Positions 35,575-45,742 are shown, numbered from the stretch's first letter. The stretch: DNA of 64,000 bases from Marinilabilia salmonicolor JCM 21150 (GCF_000259075.1 NZ_AJKI01000001.1:62001-126000); one strand, 5' to 3'. Notes: generated from the sequence alone by a model not told the origin. Translations and numbers: made by a program.

Positions 35575-37377
35575 ATGGTCTTTTATGTTCAGTTAAAGCA
35601 AAAAATAGAAAAGGCATTTGATGATTATTTGACAGAGATTTTTAAGGTTGATGGGCAAAAAAGTCTCTATTTCTATTGGAATTTAGATTTTTTTGAAAAT
35701 GAATATAACTTAAATTTTAAGTTTTTTAGCCTTTCCCAAATTGAAAGAGAGCAAATAAATGACCTTGGTAGGGACTATTTTGGTGATGGAGATCTTGTTT
35801 TTGAGGTAAATACAAATACACAACGCTATAATCTTCATATAAAAAATATTAACCAACTTTTTACTGGTGAAGAAAAGTCAGGACAAGTTGTTAAATATGA
35901 TTTTATTAGAGAATTTGTTTTTTGGGACATCCTAAGGAAAAATTCTGATAATAATAAAAATTTTCTTCGCTTAGAAAAAAAGCAGAGAGGTAACTTTATC
36001 TATACTTATATAGAGTATCTTAAAACACAAAATGTCTCTCTATTAAATCCTTTCTTCATCGATTATTTTCCTTTAGTAAAGACTGAAAGCGGTAAAAAAC
36101 TAATTGGTAAAATAAAAGAACTTGAAAAAAAGGGATATGATAATAATCGATTGATTAAAAAGATCAATGAGCTTTATATTCTCAAAAAAGAAGCAAAAAA
36201 AATTCATTTTGTTTTTTCAACAGTGGGAGGTGAAGAAAAGGAAGAATTACGACAACTTTTAGATTTGATGGGAAGGAAAGAGGCAGGAAAGTTCTACCGA
36301 GGGCAGGCTTGTGCCTCTTGGAAATTGAACGCAAGTATTACAAGAGAGCCCAAATATTTAGACCATGAAGCAGAAATGTATTATGAGATCCTGTCGATTA
36401 AGCCGGATGCATTTTTGAATGATCGTTCTGTTTATGAACGCTTAATTACAATGCAGCATTTTGGGATGCCCACTAGGTTGCTTGATATTACTAGAAACCC
36501 CTTAGTAGCTATCTTTTTTGCTTGTAATAATCAGCAAGAAATGGAAAAAGACGGCGTGGTTTTCACTTTTTCTCCACATAAAAATGAATTTCTAAATTTT
36601 GAGGATGATAGGTTAAATAGGTTGTCTGAACTTTATTCCAATCCTATAGGTAATTCAAAATCCAACGGTACTGAAGATTTTTTAGAAAAGGTTTGGTTTA
36701 TAAAAGGTGTTGCAAAAAATGCTCGAATTAGCAATCAAAGTGGTGATTTTATTTTTGTCGGTAAAGGGGGCGATATCTCCAGAAAACTACATGACTTACC
36801 TTCATTTTATATTGTTATTGATGCTCCAACGAAAAAAGTATTGCTAGAACAGTTGGATTCATTGAATATTCACGGTGGTTCAGTTTATCCTGATTTGGGC
36901 CACATAAGTAATTATATAGGGCAAAAGTATAAAAGGAATAGTGAACCGTTAATTGACTTAGTGGATCAAGAGGTAGAGAGTTCAAATTCAAATAAAAGTC
37001 TAGAAGATTATTTTCAAGAATTATTGAAAAATCCTCCCGAAATAAGTGAAGAAAAACGAAGACAGTATGAGGAGCAATTTAATAATATTATCCGGAAGAA
37101 TCCTCCCCAAAAGCCAACAAATAATATTAATATGGATGAATTCTGGAGTGAGGGTGTTTTAAATCAGGTTGACAAATTTGCTAACGACGAAAATTTGAAT
37201 GCGTCATTGTTAAAGAGTATTATTGAAGATTATTTGTTCACTGGCAAAGTTCCATTAAGAGATAACGTGGACAGGGCAATGCACCAGAAATTAAGATTGA
37301 AAGAACGGTATAAAATAGATGAATTAATAAATAAGATAGTCCATTTTGTAGATGAATTAAAAAAGAATTTTCTTTAA
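35575..37377 (+). CDS. FRG-domain protein with HsdR-like C-terminal domain
   Basis: A 600-residue, AT-rich protein. Residues 1-225 are unrecognised. About 225-340 is an FRG domain: the eponymous FYRGQ near 240, then ITMQHFGMPTRLLDITRNPLVAIFFA. A charged linker follows. Residues about 520-600 align with residues about 867-950 of the HsdR encoded next door: both have FW at the start, then ENL, II, YLFT-K-PLRD, AMH and LKER in the same order, about one third identical. In EcoR124-like HsdR this C-terminal domain helps bind the methylase core. The inference is that the FRG protein can dock on the same complex. Its stop is 2 bases before the hsdR ATG. Confidence 0.82.
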   Translation: MVFYVQLKQKIEKAFDDYLTEIFKVDGQKSLYFYWNLDFFENEYNLNFKFFSLSQIEREQINDLGRDYFGDGDLVFEVNTNTQRYNLHIKNINQLFTGEEKSGQVVKYDFIREFVFWDILRKNSDNNKNFLRLEKKQRGNFIYTYIEYLKTQNVSLLNPFFIDYFPLVKTESGKKLIGKIKELEKKGYDNNRLIKKINELYILKKEAKKIHFVFSTVGGEEKEELRQLLDLMGRKEAGKFYRGQACASWKLNASITREPKYLDHEAEMYYEILSIKPDAFLNDRSVYERLITMQHFGMPTRLLDITRNPLVAIFFACNNQQEMEKDGVVFTFSPHKNEFLNFEDDRLNRLSELYSNPIGNSKSNGTEDFLEKVWFIKGVAKNARISNQSGDFIFVGKGGDISRKLHDLPSFYIVIDAPTKKVLLEQLDSLNIHGGSVYPDLGHISNYIGQKYKRNSEPLIDLVDQEVESSNSNKSLEDYFQELLKNPPEISEEKRRQYEEQFNNIIRKNPPQKPTNNINMDEFWSEGVLNQVDKFANDENLNASLLKSIIEDYLFTGKVPLRDNVDRAMHQKLRLKERYKIDELINKIVHFVDELKKNFL

Positions 37378-37379
37378 CG

Positions 37380-40235
37380 ATGAACGCACAACCCGAACAA
37401 ATACTCGAAAACAACCTCGTTAAACAACTGGTAGAACTCGGCTACGAAAAGGTCTTCATTAAAGATGAGGGCGACCTTCTGCTCAACTTCAAAAAGCAGT
37501 TGGAGATTCACAATGAAATTATCCTTAGCGAAAACGATTTCAAACAAGTTCTCAACTACATCAACAAGGGGAATGTGTTTGAACGGGCCAAAATATTGCG
37601 CGACCGGGTGCCTTACACCGATGACCAGGGCGAAAATAAAACGGTGGAGCTAATCAACCAGATTCACTGGTGTCAGAATGAGTTTCAGGTGACGCAGCAA
37701 ATCACCATGGAGGGGAAATATAAGAACCGGTACGATGTGACCATCCTGATTAACGGTCTGCCACTGGTTCAGATTGAATTGAAGCGAAGAGGGCTGGAGC
37801 TCAAAGAGGCATTCAATCAAACCAACCGGTATGAGCGTCATTCTTATGGGGCGGGGCAGGGACTGTTTCAGTTTATTCAGATATTTGTCATCAGTAACGG
37901 TGTCAATACTAAATATTACGCCAATGGTCCCATTAAGGCCCGGTCTTTTAAGCAAACGTTCTTCTGGAGCAATGAGAAAAACCAGCCTGTTTCCCAGCTT
38001 TCAAATTTTACAGATGCTTTCCTTGAGCCCTGCCACATCTCCAAAATGATTACCAATTATGTGGTGCTTAACGAATCACAAAAGATACTGATGGTGCTCC
38101 GGCCTTATCAGTATTATGCTACGGAGGCCATTATCGAAAGGGTGAAAACCACCCGGAAATTCGGGTACATCTGGCACACCACCGGATCGGGTAAAACACT
38201 TACTTCGTTCAAAACGGCTCAGATTCTTACTGCATTTCCCAAAGTGCACAAGGTGGTGTTTGTGGTGGACCGCAAAGACCTGGATTATCAAACCATAAAG
38301 GAGTTCAATAGTTTTTGTGAGGACAGCATTGACGGCACCAACAACACCAATGCCCTGGTAACGCAGTTTGGTGGCAGTAATAAATTAATGGTTACCACCA
38401 TTCAGAAACTCAACACGGCCGTCAGTAAAAACCGGTTTCTGGAAAAAATGGAACCACTGCGTGATGAACGTATTGTTTTTATTTTCGACGAGTGTCACCG
38501 CAGTCAGTTCGGTAAAACCCACGAAACCATCAAAAACTTCTTTCGCCAAGGGCAAATGTTTGGGTTTACGGGTACGCCAATTTTTGAGAAAAATGCCGGA
38601 ACCAATGAGTACGGAAAACGCACCACGGGCATGTTGTTTGGCGACTGCCTGCACAAATACGTTATTACAGATGCCATCCGCGATCAGAATGTGCTGAAAT
38701 TTTCCATCGAATATATTCGCACCTTTAAAAAGAAAGACCACATTCTGGATATTGAGGTGGAGGCCATTGATGAAGCTGAAGTAATGGCAGCACCTCAGCG
38801 GCTTAATAATGTGGCCGACTACATCATTGAAAATCACAATCGCAAAACGCATAGCCGGGAGTTTACCTCCATTCTTTGTGTTTCAGGCGTGCCTACACTC
38901 ATCGATTATTACAGAATTTTTAAACAGAAAAAGGAGGAGGGGCAACACAATCTGCGCATAGCCACCATCTTTTCTTATCAGGCCAACGAGGATGACAAAG
39001 ATGCCGTGGGCTTTGTAGAGGATGAAGAATTCCTCACCGCTGCTGAACCTCGTATGGAGTATGATACTAAACACTCACGCGATGCACTGGAAGAGTTTAT
39101 TGGTGATTACAATAAGGAATACCAGACCAATTTTACCACTCGCGACAGTGAATCATTCTACCGTTATTATAAAGACATCTCCCGAAAGGTGAAAAACCGC
39201 CAGGTAGATGTGTTACTGGTCGTGAATATGTTCCTCACCGGCTTTGATTCTAAAACGCTCAGCACCCTTTATGTTGATAAAAACCTGAAATATCACGGAC
39301 TCATTCAGGCTTTTTCACGTACCAACCGCATTCTCAACGAACTGAAATCACAGGGAAACATCGTGTGTTTTCGTAACCTGAAACAAGCCACCGATGATGC
39401 CATTACTTTGTTTTCAGATAAGGATGCAAAGGACGAAATCATCATAAAACCATACAATGAGTATGTGAAGCAATTCAATGAGGCGTTTATTCAAATGTTG
39501 CAGATCGCGCCTACCGTTAACAGCGTAAATGACCTACCGGATGAAGACAAAGAACTGGAGTTTATCAAGGCTTTCCGGGAGTTGATGCGCCTGAAAAATG
39601 TCCTCAATACCTTTACCGAGTTCACTTTCGACGATATTTCCATGGAAGAGCAGTCCTTCGAGGATTACAAGAGCAAATACCTGGATTTGTACGAAAAGGC
39701 CCGCAATCAAAACCAAAAGGAGAAGGTATCCATTCTTAACGATATTGATTTTGAACTGGAGCTCATTCACCGCGATGAAATCAATGTCACTTACATTCTG
39801 AAATTACTGGGTAACCTTAAAAATGCTAATCCGGAGGAACGCGAAAAACAAAAGAAAAGTATTCTTGATACCGTGGCCGGAGATACCCAACTCCGTAGCA
39901 AACGTGAATTGATAGAACGATTCATACAGGAAAATCTGCCCCATATTGAAGAAACGGACGATATTCCTGACGCTTTTTATGCTTTCTGGAATAAAGAGCG
40001 CCAGCAGGCCATTGAGCAAATGGGCAAAGAAGAAAACCTTGACTCCGATAAAATTCAGGAGATCATAGGTGAATATCTTTTTACGGAGAAAAAGCCACTA
40101 CGCGACGAAATTATTGCCGCCATGCATGAAAGGCCAAAGCTAAAGGAACGTGGCACCACTGCCGAAAGAATTACCAAACGCATCATGCGTTTTGTGGAAA
40201 CGTTTATTAATGGGGTAGTGGAGGTGAAGGAGTAA
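37380..40235 (+). CDS. hsdR: Type I restriction-modification endonuclease/translocase HsdR
   Basis: A 951-residue motor-nuclease subunit. The N-terminal PD-(D/E)xK nuclease shows YDVTILINGLPLVQIELKRRG near 117-137. RecA-like domain 1 has Walker A TTGSGKTLTS near 266 and DECHRS near 370; domain 2 has LLVVNMFLTGFDS and FSRTNRI. The EcoR124-type C-terminal domain (about 720-951) ends with a helical part shared with the FRG protein upstream. It cuts DNA lacking the HsdM mark after ATP-driven translocation. All motifs appear intact, so the system is probably active. Confidence 0.97.
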   Translation: MNAQPEQILENNLVKQLVELGYEKVFIKDEGDLLLNFKKQLEIHNEIILSENDFKQVLNYINKGNVFERAKILRDRVPYTDDQGENKTVELINQIHWCQNEFQVTQQITMEGKYKNRYDVTILINGLPLVQIELKRRGLELKEAFNQTNRYERHSYGAGQGLFQFIQIFVISNGVNTKYYANGPIKARSFKQTFFWSNEKNQPVSQLSNFTDAFLEPCHISKMITNYVVLNESQKILMVLRPYQYYATEAIIERVKTTRKFGYIWHTTGSGKTLTSFKTAQILTAFPKVHKVVFVVDRKDLDYQTIKEFNSFCEDSIDGTNNTNALVTQFGGSNKLMVTTIQKLNTAVSKNRFLEKMEPLRDERIVFIFDECHRSQFGKTHETIKNFFRQGQMFGFTGTPIFEKNAGTNEYGKRTTGMLFGDCLHKYVITDAIRDQNVLKFSIEYIRTFKKKDHILDIEVEAIDEAEVMAAPQRLNNVADYIIENHNRKTHSREFTSILCVSGVPTLIDYYRIFKQKKEEGQHNLRIATIFSYQANEDDKDAVGFVEDEEFLTAAEPRMEYDTKHSRDALEEFIGDYNKEYQTNFTTRDSESFYRYYKDISRKVKNRQVDVLLVVNMFLTGFDSKTLSTLYVDKNLKYHGLIQAFSRTNRILNELKSQGNIVCFRNLKQATDDAITLFSDKDAKDEIIIKPYNEYVKQFNEAFIQMLQIAPTVNSVNDLPDEDKELEFIKAFRELMRLKNVLNTFTEFTFDDISMEEQSFEDYKSKYLDLYEKARNQNQKEKVSILNDIDFELELIHRDEINVTYILKLLGNLKNANPEEREKQKKSILDTVAGDTQLRSKRELIERFIQENLPHIEETDDIPDAFYAFWNKERQQAIEQMGKEENLDSDKIQEIIGEYLFTEKKPLRDEIIAAMHERPKLKERGTTAERITKRIMRFVETFINGVVEVKE

Positions 40236-40306
40236 AAATGTAGTATTATAATGTGCCAAACCCTCTTAATATTACAAATACGGTTTTAACCAGCAACACT
40301 TAAGCT

Positions 40307-43300
40307 ATGAAAGACAATAAACCTCACAAGTATTATCCTCTTTCACCCTTATCAACAAAGGATTTTCCAGTCTATTTCAAGGCACTTAAAGATCAACTGA
40401 ATGATCCTTCGATAAAGAATATAGCAATTACTGGTTCTTATGGTTCAGGAAAAAGTACCGTAATAGACTCATTCATTAATCAAGAGGATTCCGATGCAAA
40501 GCAGAAGTTTTTAAGAGTTTCTTTGGCAGACTTTTGTGAATTTCGTGATCCTCTTAAAACAGATGAAGTTGAAAATAAGGTAGAAGAACATATTCTACAA
40601 CAACTGTTCTATCAATTACATCAAAAAGAAATACCATTTTCGGGGTTTAAACGGATTTTACACCAGCCCCATTCTTTACAAAAAAGTCTGGTTTTTGAAA
40701 TATTACTTTGGTTGTCATCCTTGTTTTTCATTCCCAATATTTTTGAGCTAATTTATGAGAATTTAGAAGTATTGGGAGTTTATGGACCAGGATATTTATG
40801 GCAAAATACTAGCTGGATAATAACCGGAATAAATTTAATAGTCTTATTTATTTTCTTCCGAGGATTGTTTTACCTTTTCATGGAGCTAATTGCTTCAAAA
40901 CAGAAAAGGCAATTTAAGAAAATAGCATTTAAATCCGCTGAAATTGAGTTGTCTGAAAAAAATCCACTTAACAAATACATAGATGAGCTAATTTACTTTT
41001 TTGAAGCCACCTCAAAAGAGATAGTAATAATTGAAGACCTTGATCGCTTTAAAAATATTACCCTATTCACGCGCCTAAGAGAGATTAACTTCCTGTTAAA
41101 CAACGCACCACAAATTAGCAAGTCTATAAAATTTGTTTATGCTATTAAAGATGATGTCTTTTTTGACAGTCTTATTCGAACAAAATTCTTTGATTTCATC
41201 CTTCCTATTGTTCCCGTAATTAACATCACCAACTCTGGAGATTTTTTATGGGAGGATATAGAAAAATATGGAATCAAACAAAGCTATTTCAATGAGATCG
41301 GTTTGTACATTCACGATTTAAGGTTATTAAAAAACATTTTGAATGAGTTTCATATTTATAACACTATTGTAAATCATGACCTAAAACGAAATAAAACCAA
41401 CCTGTTTAGTCTTGTTGTTTATAAGAATCTTTTTCCACAAGAGTTTTGCTCAGAAAAATCTGGGGAGGGGTTCCTTTCTGAGGTTTTCAAGACAAGGAAA
41501 AAGGAAGTTCTCGGGGCATTATTAAAGGTTAAATTGGAAAGAATTGAAGCCTTAGAAATTAAAAAACAATACATATTAGAAGAAAATGCAACTGACGAAG
41601 AATCACTTAGAAAAGAATATGTTTTTGAAATATTTAAAAACCATCCAGGTATTCATCGCATTTGTAACTATAGTATAGCGGAGATAGTTCAAAGTCAAGA
41701 AAAGTTTAATTTTTTATTGGAAGATAGGCCAACAATTAGTTTTAATAGTAATATAGATGGGCCTAAGAAATTTTTAGACTTTGAGAATATAGCAAAAAAG
41801 GTTAATTCAAAAAAAACCTTTAATCAACGTCAGGAATTAGTAATCCAAAAAGCAAAAGGGGGGCTAAATGAAATTAATTCAGAAATTATCAACATTAAAA
41901 AATTAATTGAGAAATTAAGGCGCAGCAAGCTAAGCCAACTAATAAAGCAATACAAGGATAATCACTGGAAGCAAATAATCTTTAATCCGGACAAAGAAAG
42001 GGCACTTACTCAAAATGAGGAATTGTTGGCGCTCCTTTTACGAAAAGGTTACCTTGAAGAGAACTTTCAAATTTACATATCCTATTTTTATCCAGGTGCA
42101 TTGAGCTTTGGGGATAATGAATTCCTTCTAAATGTCAAAGCTAACGAAGAGGACAACTTCACAAAGGAGTTGACCAACCCGGCAGAGGTAATTTCAAGAA
42201 TTGATGAGAGTGAATGCGAATATCAGGCTACTCTAAATAGGGATATTATAGCTTATCTGTTAAATGGGGCCGATTACAAAAACAATGAGAAGTTAAAACT
42301 TTTACTGGAGCAGTTTTTACAAATTGAAGGTGCTTTTGAGAAATACATAGCGCCGTTGATGAATAATCTTAATGGGGCAAAAACAAAAATTGCATATCAG
42401 CATCTTATAGAACTACTCGTTGAAAGGTACTACCCATCTCTATGGAATTATATTGAAGATCATAATTACGACATCAAAAAGAAAGATAACCTCATTAAAT
42501 CTTTTCTTTTTCTTTCAGAGAATAACTTGAAAAGATTAAATGCTGAATCGGGGGATTATCAACTAAAACAATATTTGTCTGAAAAATCTGACTTTTTAGA
42601 TGTTTTTAATACTCCTGCTGAAATTGATAATGTCATAAAACTTATCAGGGCGTTAAACCTGAAGTTAAAAAAACAGTACTTTAAGAACTATAAGGAGAAT
42701 AAAGTCTTCAATTACATCTACGAAAATACCCATTATGAATTAAACAAGGAGATGTTGCAATTGATGCTTTTTCATAAGTACTCTTTATCTCCCTCGGAGT
42801 TTGATCAAACATTTAATAACCAAAACTTTACTTGTATTATTGAAACACAGGAAGATTCGTTAACTGATTATGTATATTCGAATTTCAGTGCATATATTGA
42901 GAATGTGTATCTCAGTCTAGAGTCTATTCAGGCAGAAAGTGAGTTTGCCGTAGCCAAATTTATTGAATTACTAGGCGATGGGGAAGATGAAGAAAAATCA
43001 AGTCTATTATATAGTGTTCTCGGGAAAGTCTCAACTCAAATTGCCGATTTAAAAGAATTTGGAAATCAGGATAAATGGAGCTTGTTATTCGAGGTAGATT
43101 GCGTTAAAATAAATTGGACTAACCCAATTTATTATTTTGCTTTAAAGGAAAGTGTCCTGAATAATACTCTTATTAAGTGGCTTAACAATAAAGTGGTAGG
43201 ACTTTTTTTGCCATTCCCCAATGAATTGTCATCGGAAAACTATCCCAAACTTGGGGATGATTTAATTAAACCTTTTCAAAAAAGTATTATCGAGTGTGAG

Positions 43301-43981
43301 GATCTTTCAATTAACATTTATGAAAACTATATAAAATCTTTTCGATGCTTTTTTTCTTCTATTAATCTTAATGAAATTTCAGGAAATAAGATTCTAGTGC
43401 TAATAAATTTTGGGAAAATAGAATTCAATAAGGGGCATTATGACCAAATCATTGAGAGAGAGTTATACGATGTACTGACGATATTTGCTGTAGAAAACAT
43501 TGATACTTTTATTAATGATTATGAAGATTTTGAATTTTCTTTACAATTACACATTGCGCTGTTAGAGACAAAAAAAATATCCTCAGCCCAAAAGAAACAG
43601 TTAATTTCACTTGTACATTTGGAAAACATTAACAATGAAAGATTGGCTGACTTGATTGGAAATAATTTTTACCTTTCAAAAGAGAAATCAATAGAAAAAG
43701 AAAAGCTAATTAAAGTGATGTTGCATTGTGAAAATCAGGAGCTAATTCTTAAGTTGTTGGATAAATTTTTCTTTGATTTCGATTTTGAGGAAATCGATAC
43801 CATATTAATTACTTTGGGAAGTAATTATAAGAAAGCTTCAAAATTGCAACATCACCCAAAATGGCCGAAAGATAATTTGCACTTATCGATTGCCAATAAA
43901 TTGGTGGAAATTGAATACTTAAAAACAGTCAACACAGAGAAGTATAAAAATAAGATTCAACTTAATGTGCGTTATAAGTGA
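40307..43981 (+). CDS. Large membrane-anchored P-loop NTPase (KAP/YobI-like)
   Basis: A 1224-residue protein. Walker A GSYGSGKS lies at residues 43-50. Two transmembrane segments near 128-147 (SLVFEILLWLSSLFFIPNIF) and 168-192 (WIITGINLIVLFIFF) are inserted between Walker A and Walker B (EIVIIEDLDRF near 240). This placement is the hallmark of KAP NTPases; the DLDRF and IKFVYAIKDDVFF segments match YobI-type members. The remaining 900 residues are helical, repeat-like and unrecognised. Relatives occur often in defence islands, so an antiviral role is likely but not shown. It starts 71 bases after hsdR and may belong to the same operon. Confidence 0.8.
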   Translation: MKDNKPHKYYPLSPLSTKDFPVYFKALKDQLNDPSIKNIAITGSYGSGKSTVIDSFINQEDSDAKQKFLRVSLADFCEFRDPLKTDEVENKVEEHILQQLFYQLHQKEIPFSGFKRILHQPHSLQKSLVFEILLWLSSLFFIPNIFELIYENLEVLGVYGPGYLWQNTSWIITGINLIVLFIFFRGLFYLFMELIASKQKRQFKKIAFKSAEIELSEKNPLNKYIDELIYFFEATSKEIVIIEDLDRFKNITLFTRLREINFLLNNAPQISKSIKFVYAIKDDVFFDSLIRTKFFDFILPIVPVINITNSGDFLWEDIEKYGIKQSYFNEIGLYIHDLRLLKNILNEFHIYNTIVNHDLKRNKTNLFSLVVYKNLFPQEFCSEKSGEGFLSEVFKTRKKEVLGALLKVKLERIEALEIKKQYILEENATDEESLRKEYVFEIFKNHPGIHRICNYSIAEIVQSQEKFNFLLEDRPTISFNSNIDGPKKFLDFENIAKKVNSKKTFNQRQELVIQKAKGGLNEINSEIINIKKLIEKLRRSKLSQLIKQYKDNHWKQIIFNPDKERALTQNEELLALLLRKGYLEENFQIYISYFYPGALSFGDNEFLLNVKANEEDNFTKELTNPAEVISRIDESECEYQATLNRDIIAYLLNGADYKNNEKLKLLLEQFLQIEGAFEKYIAPLMNNLNGAKTKIAYQHLIELLVERYYPSLWNYIEDHNYDIKKKDNLIKSFLFLSENNLKRLNAESGDYQLKQYLSEKSDFLDVFNTPAEIDNVIKLIRALNLKLKKQYFKNYKENKVFNYIYENTHYELNKEMLQLMLFHKYSLSPSEFDQTFNNQNFTCIIETQEDSLTDYVYSNFSAYIENVYLSLESIQAESEFAVAKFIELLGDGEDEEKSSLLYSVLGKVSTQIADLKEFGNQDKWSLLFEVDCVKINWTNPIYYFALKESVLNNTLIKWLNNKVVGLFLPFPNELSSENYPKLGDDLIKPFQKSIIECEDLSINIYENYIKSFRCFFSSINLNEISGNKILVLINFGKIEFNKGHYDQIIERELYDVLTIFAVENIDTFINDYEDFEFSLQLHIALLETKKISSAQKKQLISLVHLENINNERLADLIGNNFYLSKEKSIEKEKLIKVMLHCENQELILKLLDKFFFDFDFEEIDTILITLGSNYKKASKLQHHPKWPKDNLHLSIANKLVEIEYLKTVNTEKYKNKIQLNVRYK

Positions 43982-44012
43982 CAGCCACAATCTTGCAAGT
44001 ATAGGGAATCGC

Positions 44013-44286
44013 TTTTTTCTGGAGCATATTGACCCCTGATGCAGATATTTCGGTTCAAAATGTGCCAATAATCTCTGTTTAAATTATGGTATAAGCAAAG
44101 AAATGGGGAGTTGCTACCAACGAGCCTGCAACAAGCCACCAACAAATTGTTGGTCGTTCCATCAACAAACCTGCAACAAAGCTTAAAAAAGTAATGTTGA
44201 AAAAAGTTGTAAATAATTAGTAATGAACGTACAGTAACCGTGCAACAAGCCTGCAATAAGCCATCAACATTTTGTTAATGGTTATC
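44013..44286. repeat. Island repeat family, copy A
   Basis: Head (GGAGCATATTGACCCC, then TATTTCGGTTCAAAATGTGCC) plus body (CAACGAGCCTGCAACAAGCC, a CAACAAATTGTTG palindrome, then TAATGAACGTACAGTAACCG). It lies 31 bases after the NTPase gene and is joined by a conserved linker (ATATTGGGAG..TTTTCTCCG) to copy B. Confidence 0.75.
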
Positions 44287-44312
44287 AATGTTCTGAAAAT
44301 ATTGGGAGAGCA

Positions 44313-44537
44313 TTTTCTCCGAAGCATATTGACCCCCTGATGTGGTTATTTCGTTTCAAAATGTGCCAATTATTTCGGTTTGAATTGTGCCATTAGCAAA
44401 GAAAGGGCAAATGCCACCAACGAGCCTGCAACGAGCCTGCAACAAATTGTTGATCGTGCCTGCAACAAACCAACAACCCCCAAACGCATATTGCTAATAA
44501 TCAACGCGCAACTAGCCATCAATAAACCATCAACAAA
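44313..44537. repeat. Island repeat family, copy B
   Basis: Head with a tandem 23-bp repeat of the TTATTTCG-TTT..TGTGCCA type, then a diverged, shortened body (CAACGAGCCTGCAACGAGCC, CAACAAATTGTTG). The tail is missing. It ends 70 bases before the 263-residue gene. Confidence 0.7.
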
Positions 44538-44607
44538 TATTATCCGCCCCCTGCATAACAACTGTTATTGCGCCTATTTTGTATATATAGTATTTGCGGA
44601 TTGAACT

Positions 44608-45399
44608 TTATTCTTCATATAAATACCTTCCTATTAAATTAGAGTGAAAATCAGCCAATTTCACTCCACTATATCCATTTGTTTCTTCATTTAAGCACTC
44701 AATAATAAACTCTTTCTTTTTTTCAGAAGTCCAGTAGTCATAGTCTTTTGGAATATTCCACCCCATTGGAGTTTCAACTTTTCCAAATTCATCAACTGAC
44801 TTCTCTCCTTCAATAACAGACTTTGCAAATAGTTTAAATTCTTCATGTTTATCTTTTGCTTCCGAAAATGAAATTTTATTGATTGGGTTTACATTAAACA
44901 AAAAATTATTAAGTTCTTTCCTATCCAACTCAAGCATTTGCCTAATTAATTCATCTTCATTTATTTTCATAATCTCACAAAGTCTTTCTTTGAAATATTC
45001 AACTTCCCATTCTGCAGGTTTGTATTTATCTGATTTTGAAAAATTAACTAGCCCCAAATAAAACTCTTTAACAACTTGCTTTCTATTTACATTTGCTTTT
45101 ATAAACACCTCCCCATCTTCAGTTGGTTCATAAATGGTTAAGACCTCTCTATTCCAGCAAACTCTTTCATAATCAAATTTTATATCATTTCCTTCCGGAT
45201 CAAATTCAAAAGAAGTTTGTTGCACTCCTATTGCAATTGCTTCTAACCATTTCTTAAAATCCATAATTGGATCATAAACTTCTGAAAATCTCCCGTCAAA
45301 TAATTGTTCTCCAACCTTTACTTTAAAGTAGATCCAGCCACCGTCAACTTTATAGAAGTCAACAAGAATAGTCTCAGTTTTATTTGCTTTATTTATCAT
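44608..45399 (-). CDS. Island protein of unknown function
   Basis: A 263-residue acidic, AT-rich, soluble protein (ATG at 45399 chosen; the frame extends 17 codons upstream to 45450, but that segment looks non-coding). The N-terminal half alternates beta strands (TILVDFYKVDGGWIYFKVKVGEQLF), and the C-terminal half is helical (SEKKKEFIIECLNEE). No family was recognised. It is flanked by copies A-B and C of the island repeat, so it looks like an inserted cargo gene. Confidence 0.65.
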   Translation of the reverse strand: MINKANKTETILVDFYKVDGGWIYFKVKVGEQLFDGRFSEVYDPIMDFKKWLEAIAIGVQQTSFEFDPEGNDIKFDYERVCWNREVLTIYEPTEDGEVFIKANVNRKQVVKEFYLGLVNFSKSDKYKPAEWEVEYFKERLCEIMKINEDELIRQMLELDRKELNNFLFNVNPINKISFSEAKDKHEEFKLFAKSVIEGEKSVDEFGKVETPMGWNIPKDYDYWTSEKKKEFIIECLNEETNGYSGVKLADFHSNLIGRYLYEE

Positions 45400-45588
45400 T
45401 TGGCAATTGTGTCTATTTTTTTGATAACCGCTACAATTTTCTAACCACATGGCTCCTTAAACCCCAAACCAATAATTAGCGGTTAAACCAATTTTAAAAT
45501 TAAACCTTAAGTACTAAAAAACAATAAAATAATTGACCAAACACCATGATTATTTTGTAGTTAAAACCAGAAACCGTCAAAAACATTA

Positions 45589-45715
45589 ATGAAAACTAAA
45601 ATTCCATCTTATAGAATCTATGCGTTGGAAGTTCAATGAGTGGGAATAAAAAGACGAATATCCTGAACGTTTAATTGTTGATGAAAATGCAATTAATGTA
45701 GGAAAAGAGATTTAG
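45589..45715 (+). pseudogene. Short decayed gene fragment
   Basis: MKTKIPSYRIYALEV reads from 45589 until a stop. In the next frame it continues as EWE-stop-KDEYPERLIVDENAINVGKEI and ends at TAG 45715. One frameshift and one stop would separate it from a small ORF of about 42 residues. No family was recognised; it may be the remnant of a cargo gene, or chance. Confidence 0.3.
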
Positions 45716-45742
45716 TTATGAAACAATCATCCATCAGAAAGC

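Noticed and set aside
43972-44256. Minus-strand frames in the repeat region sharing a VAGSLHGYC-FIINYL segment (also at 46469-46690 and 46831-47019)
   Set aside because: The similarity follows from the underlying DNA repeat; the frames differ in length and ends and show no codon-like conservation.
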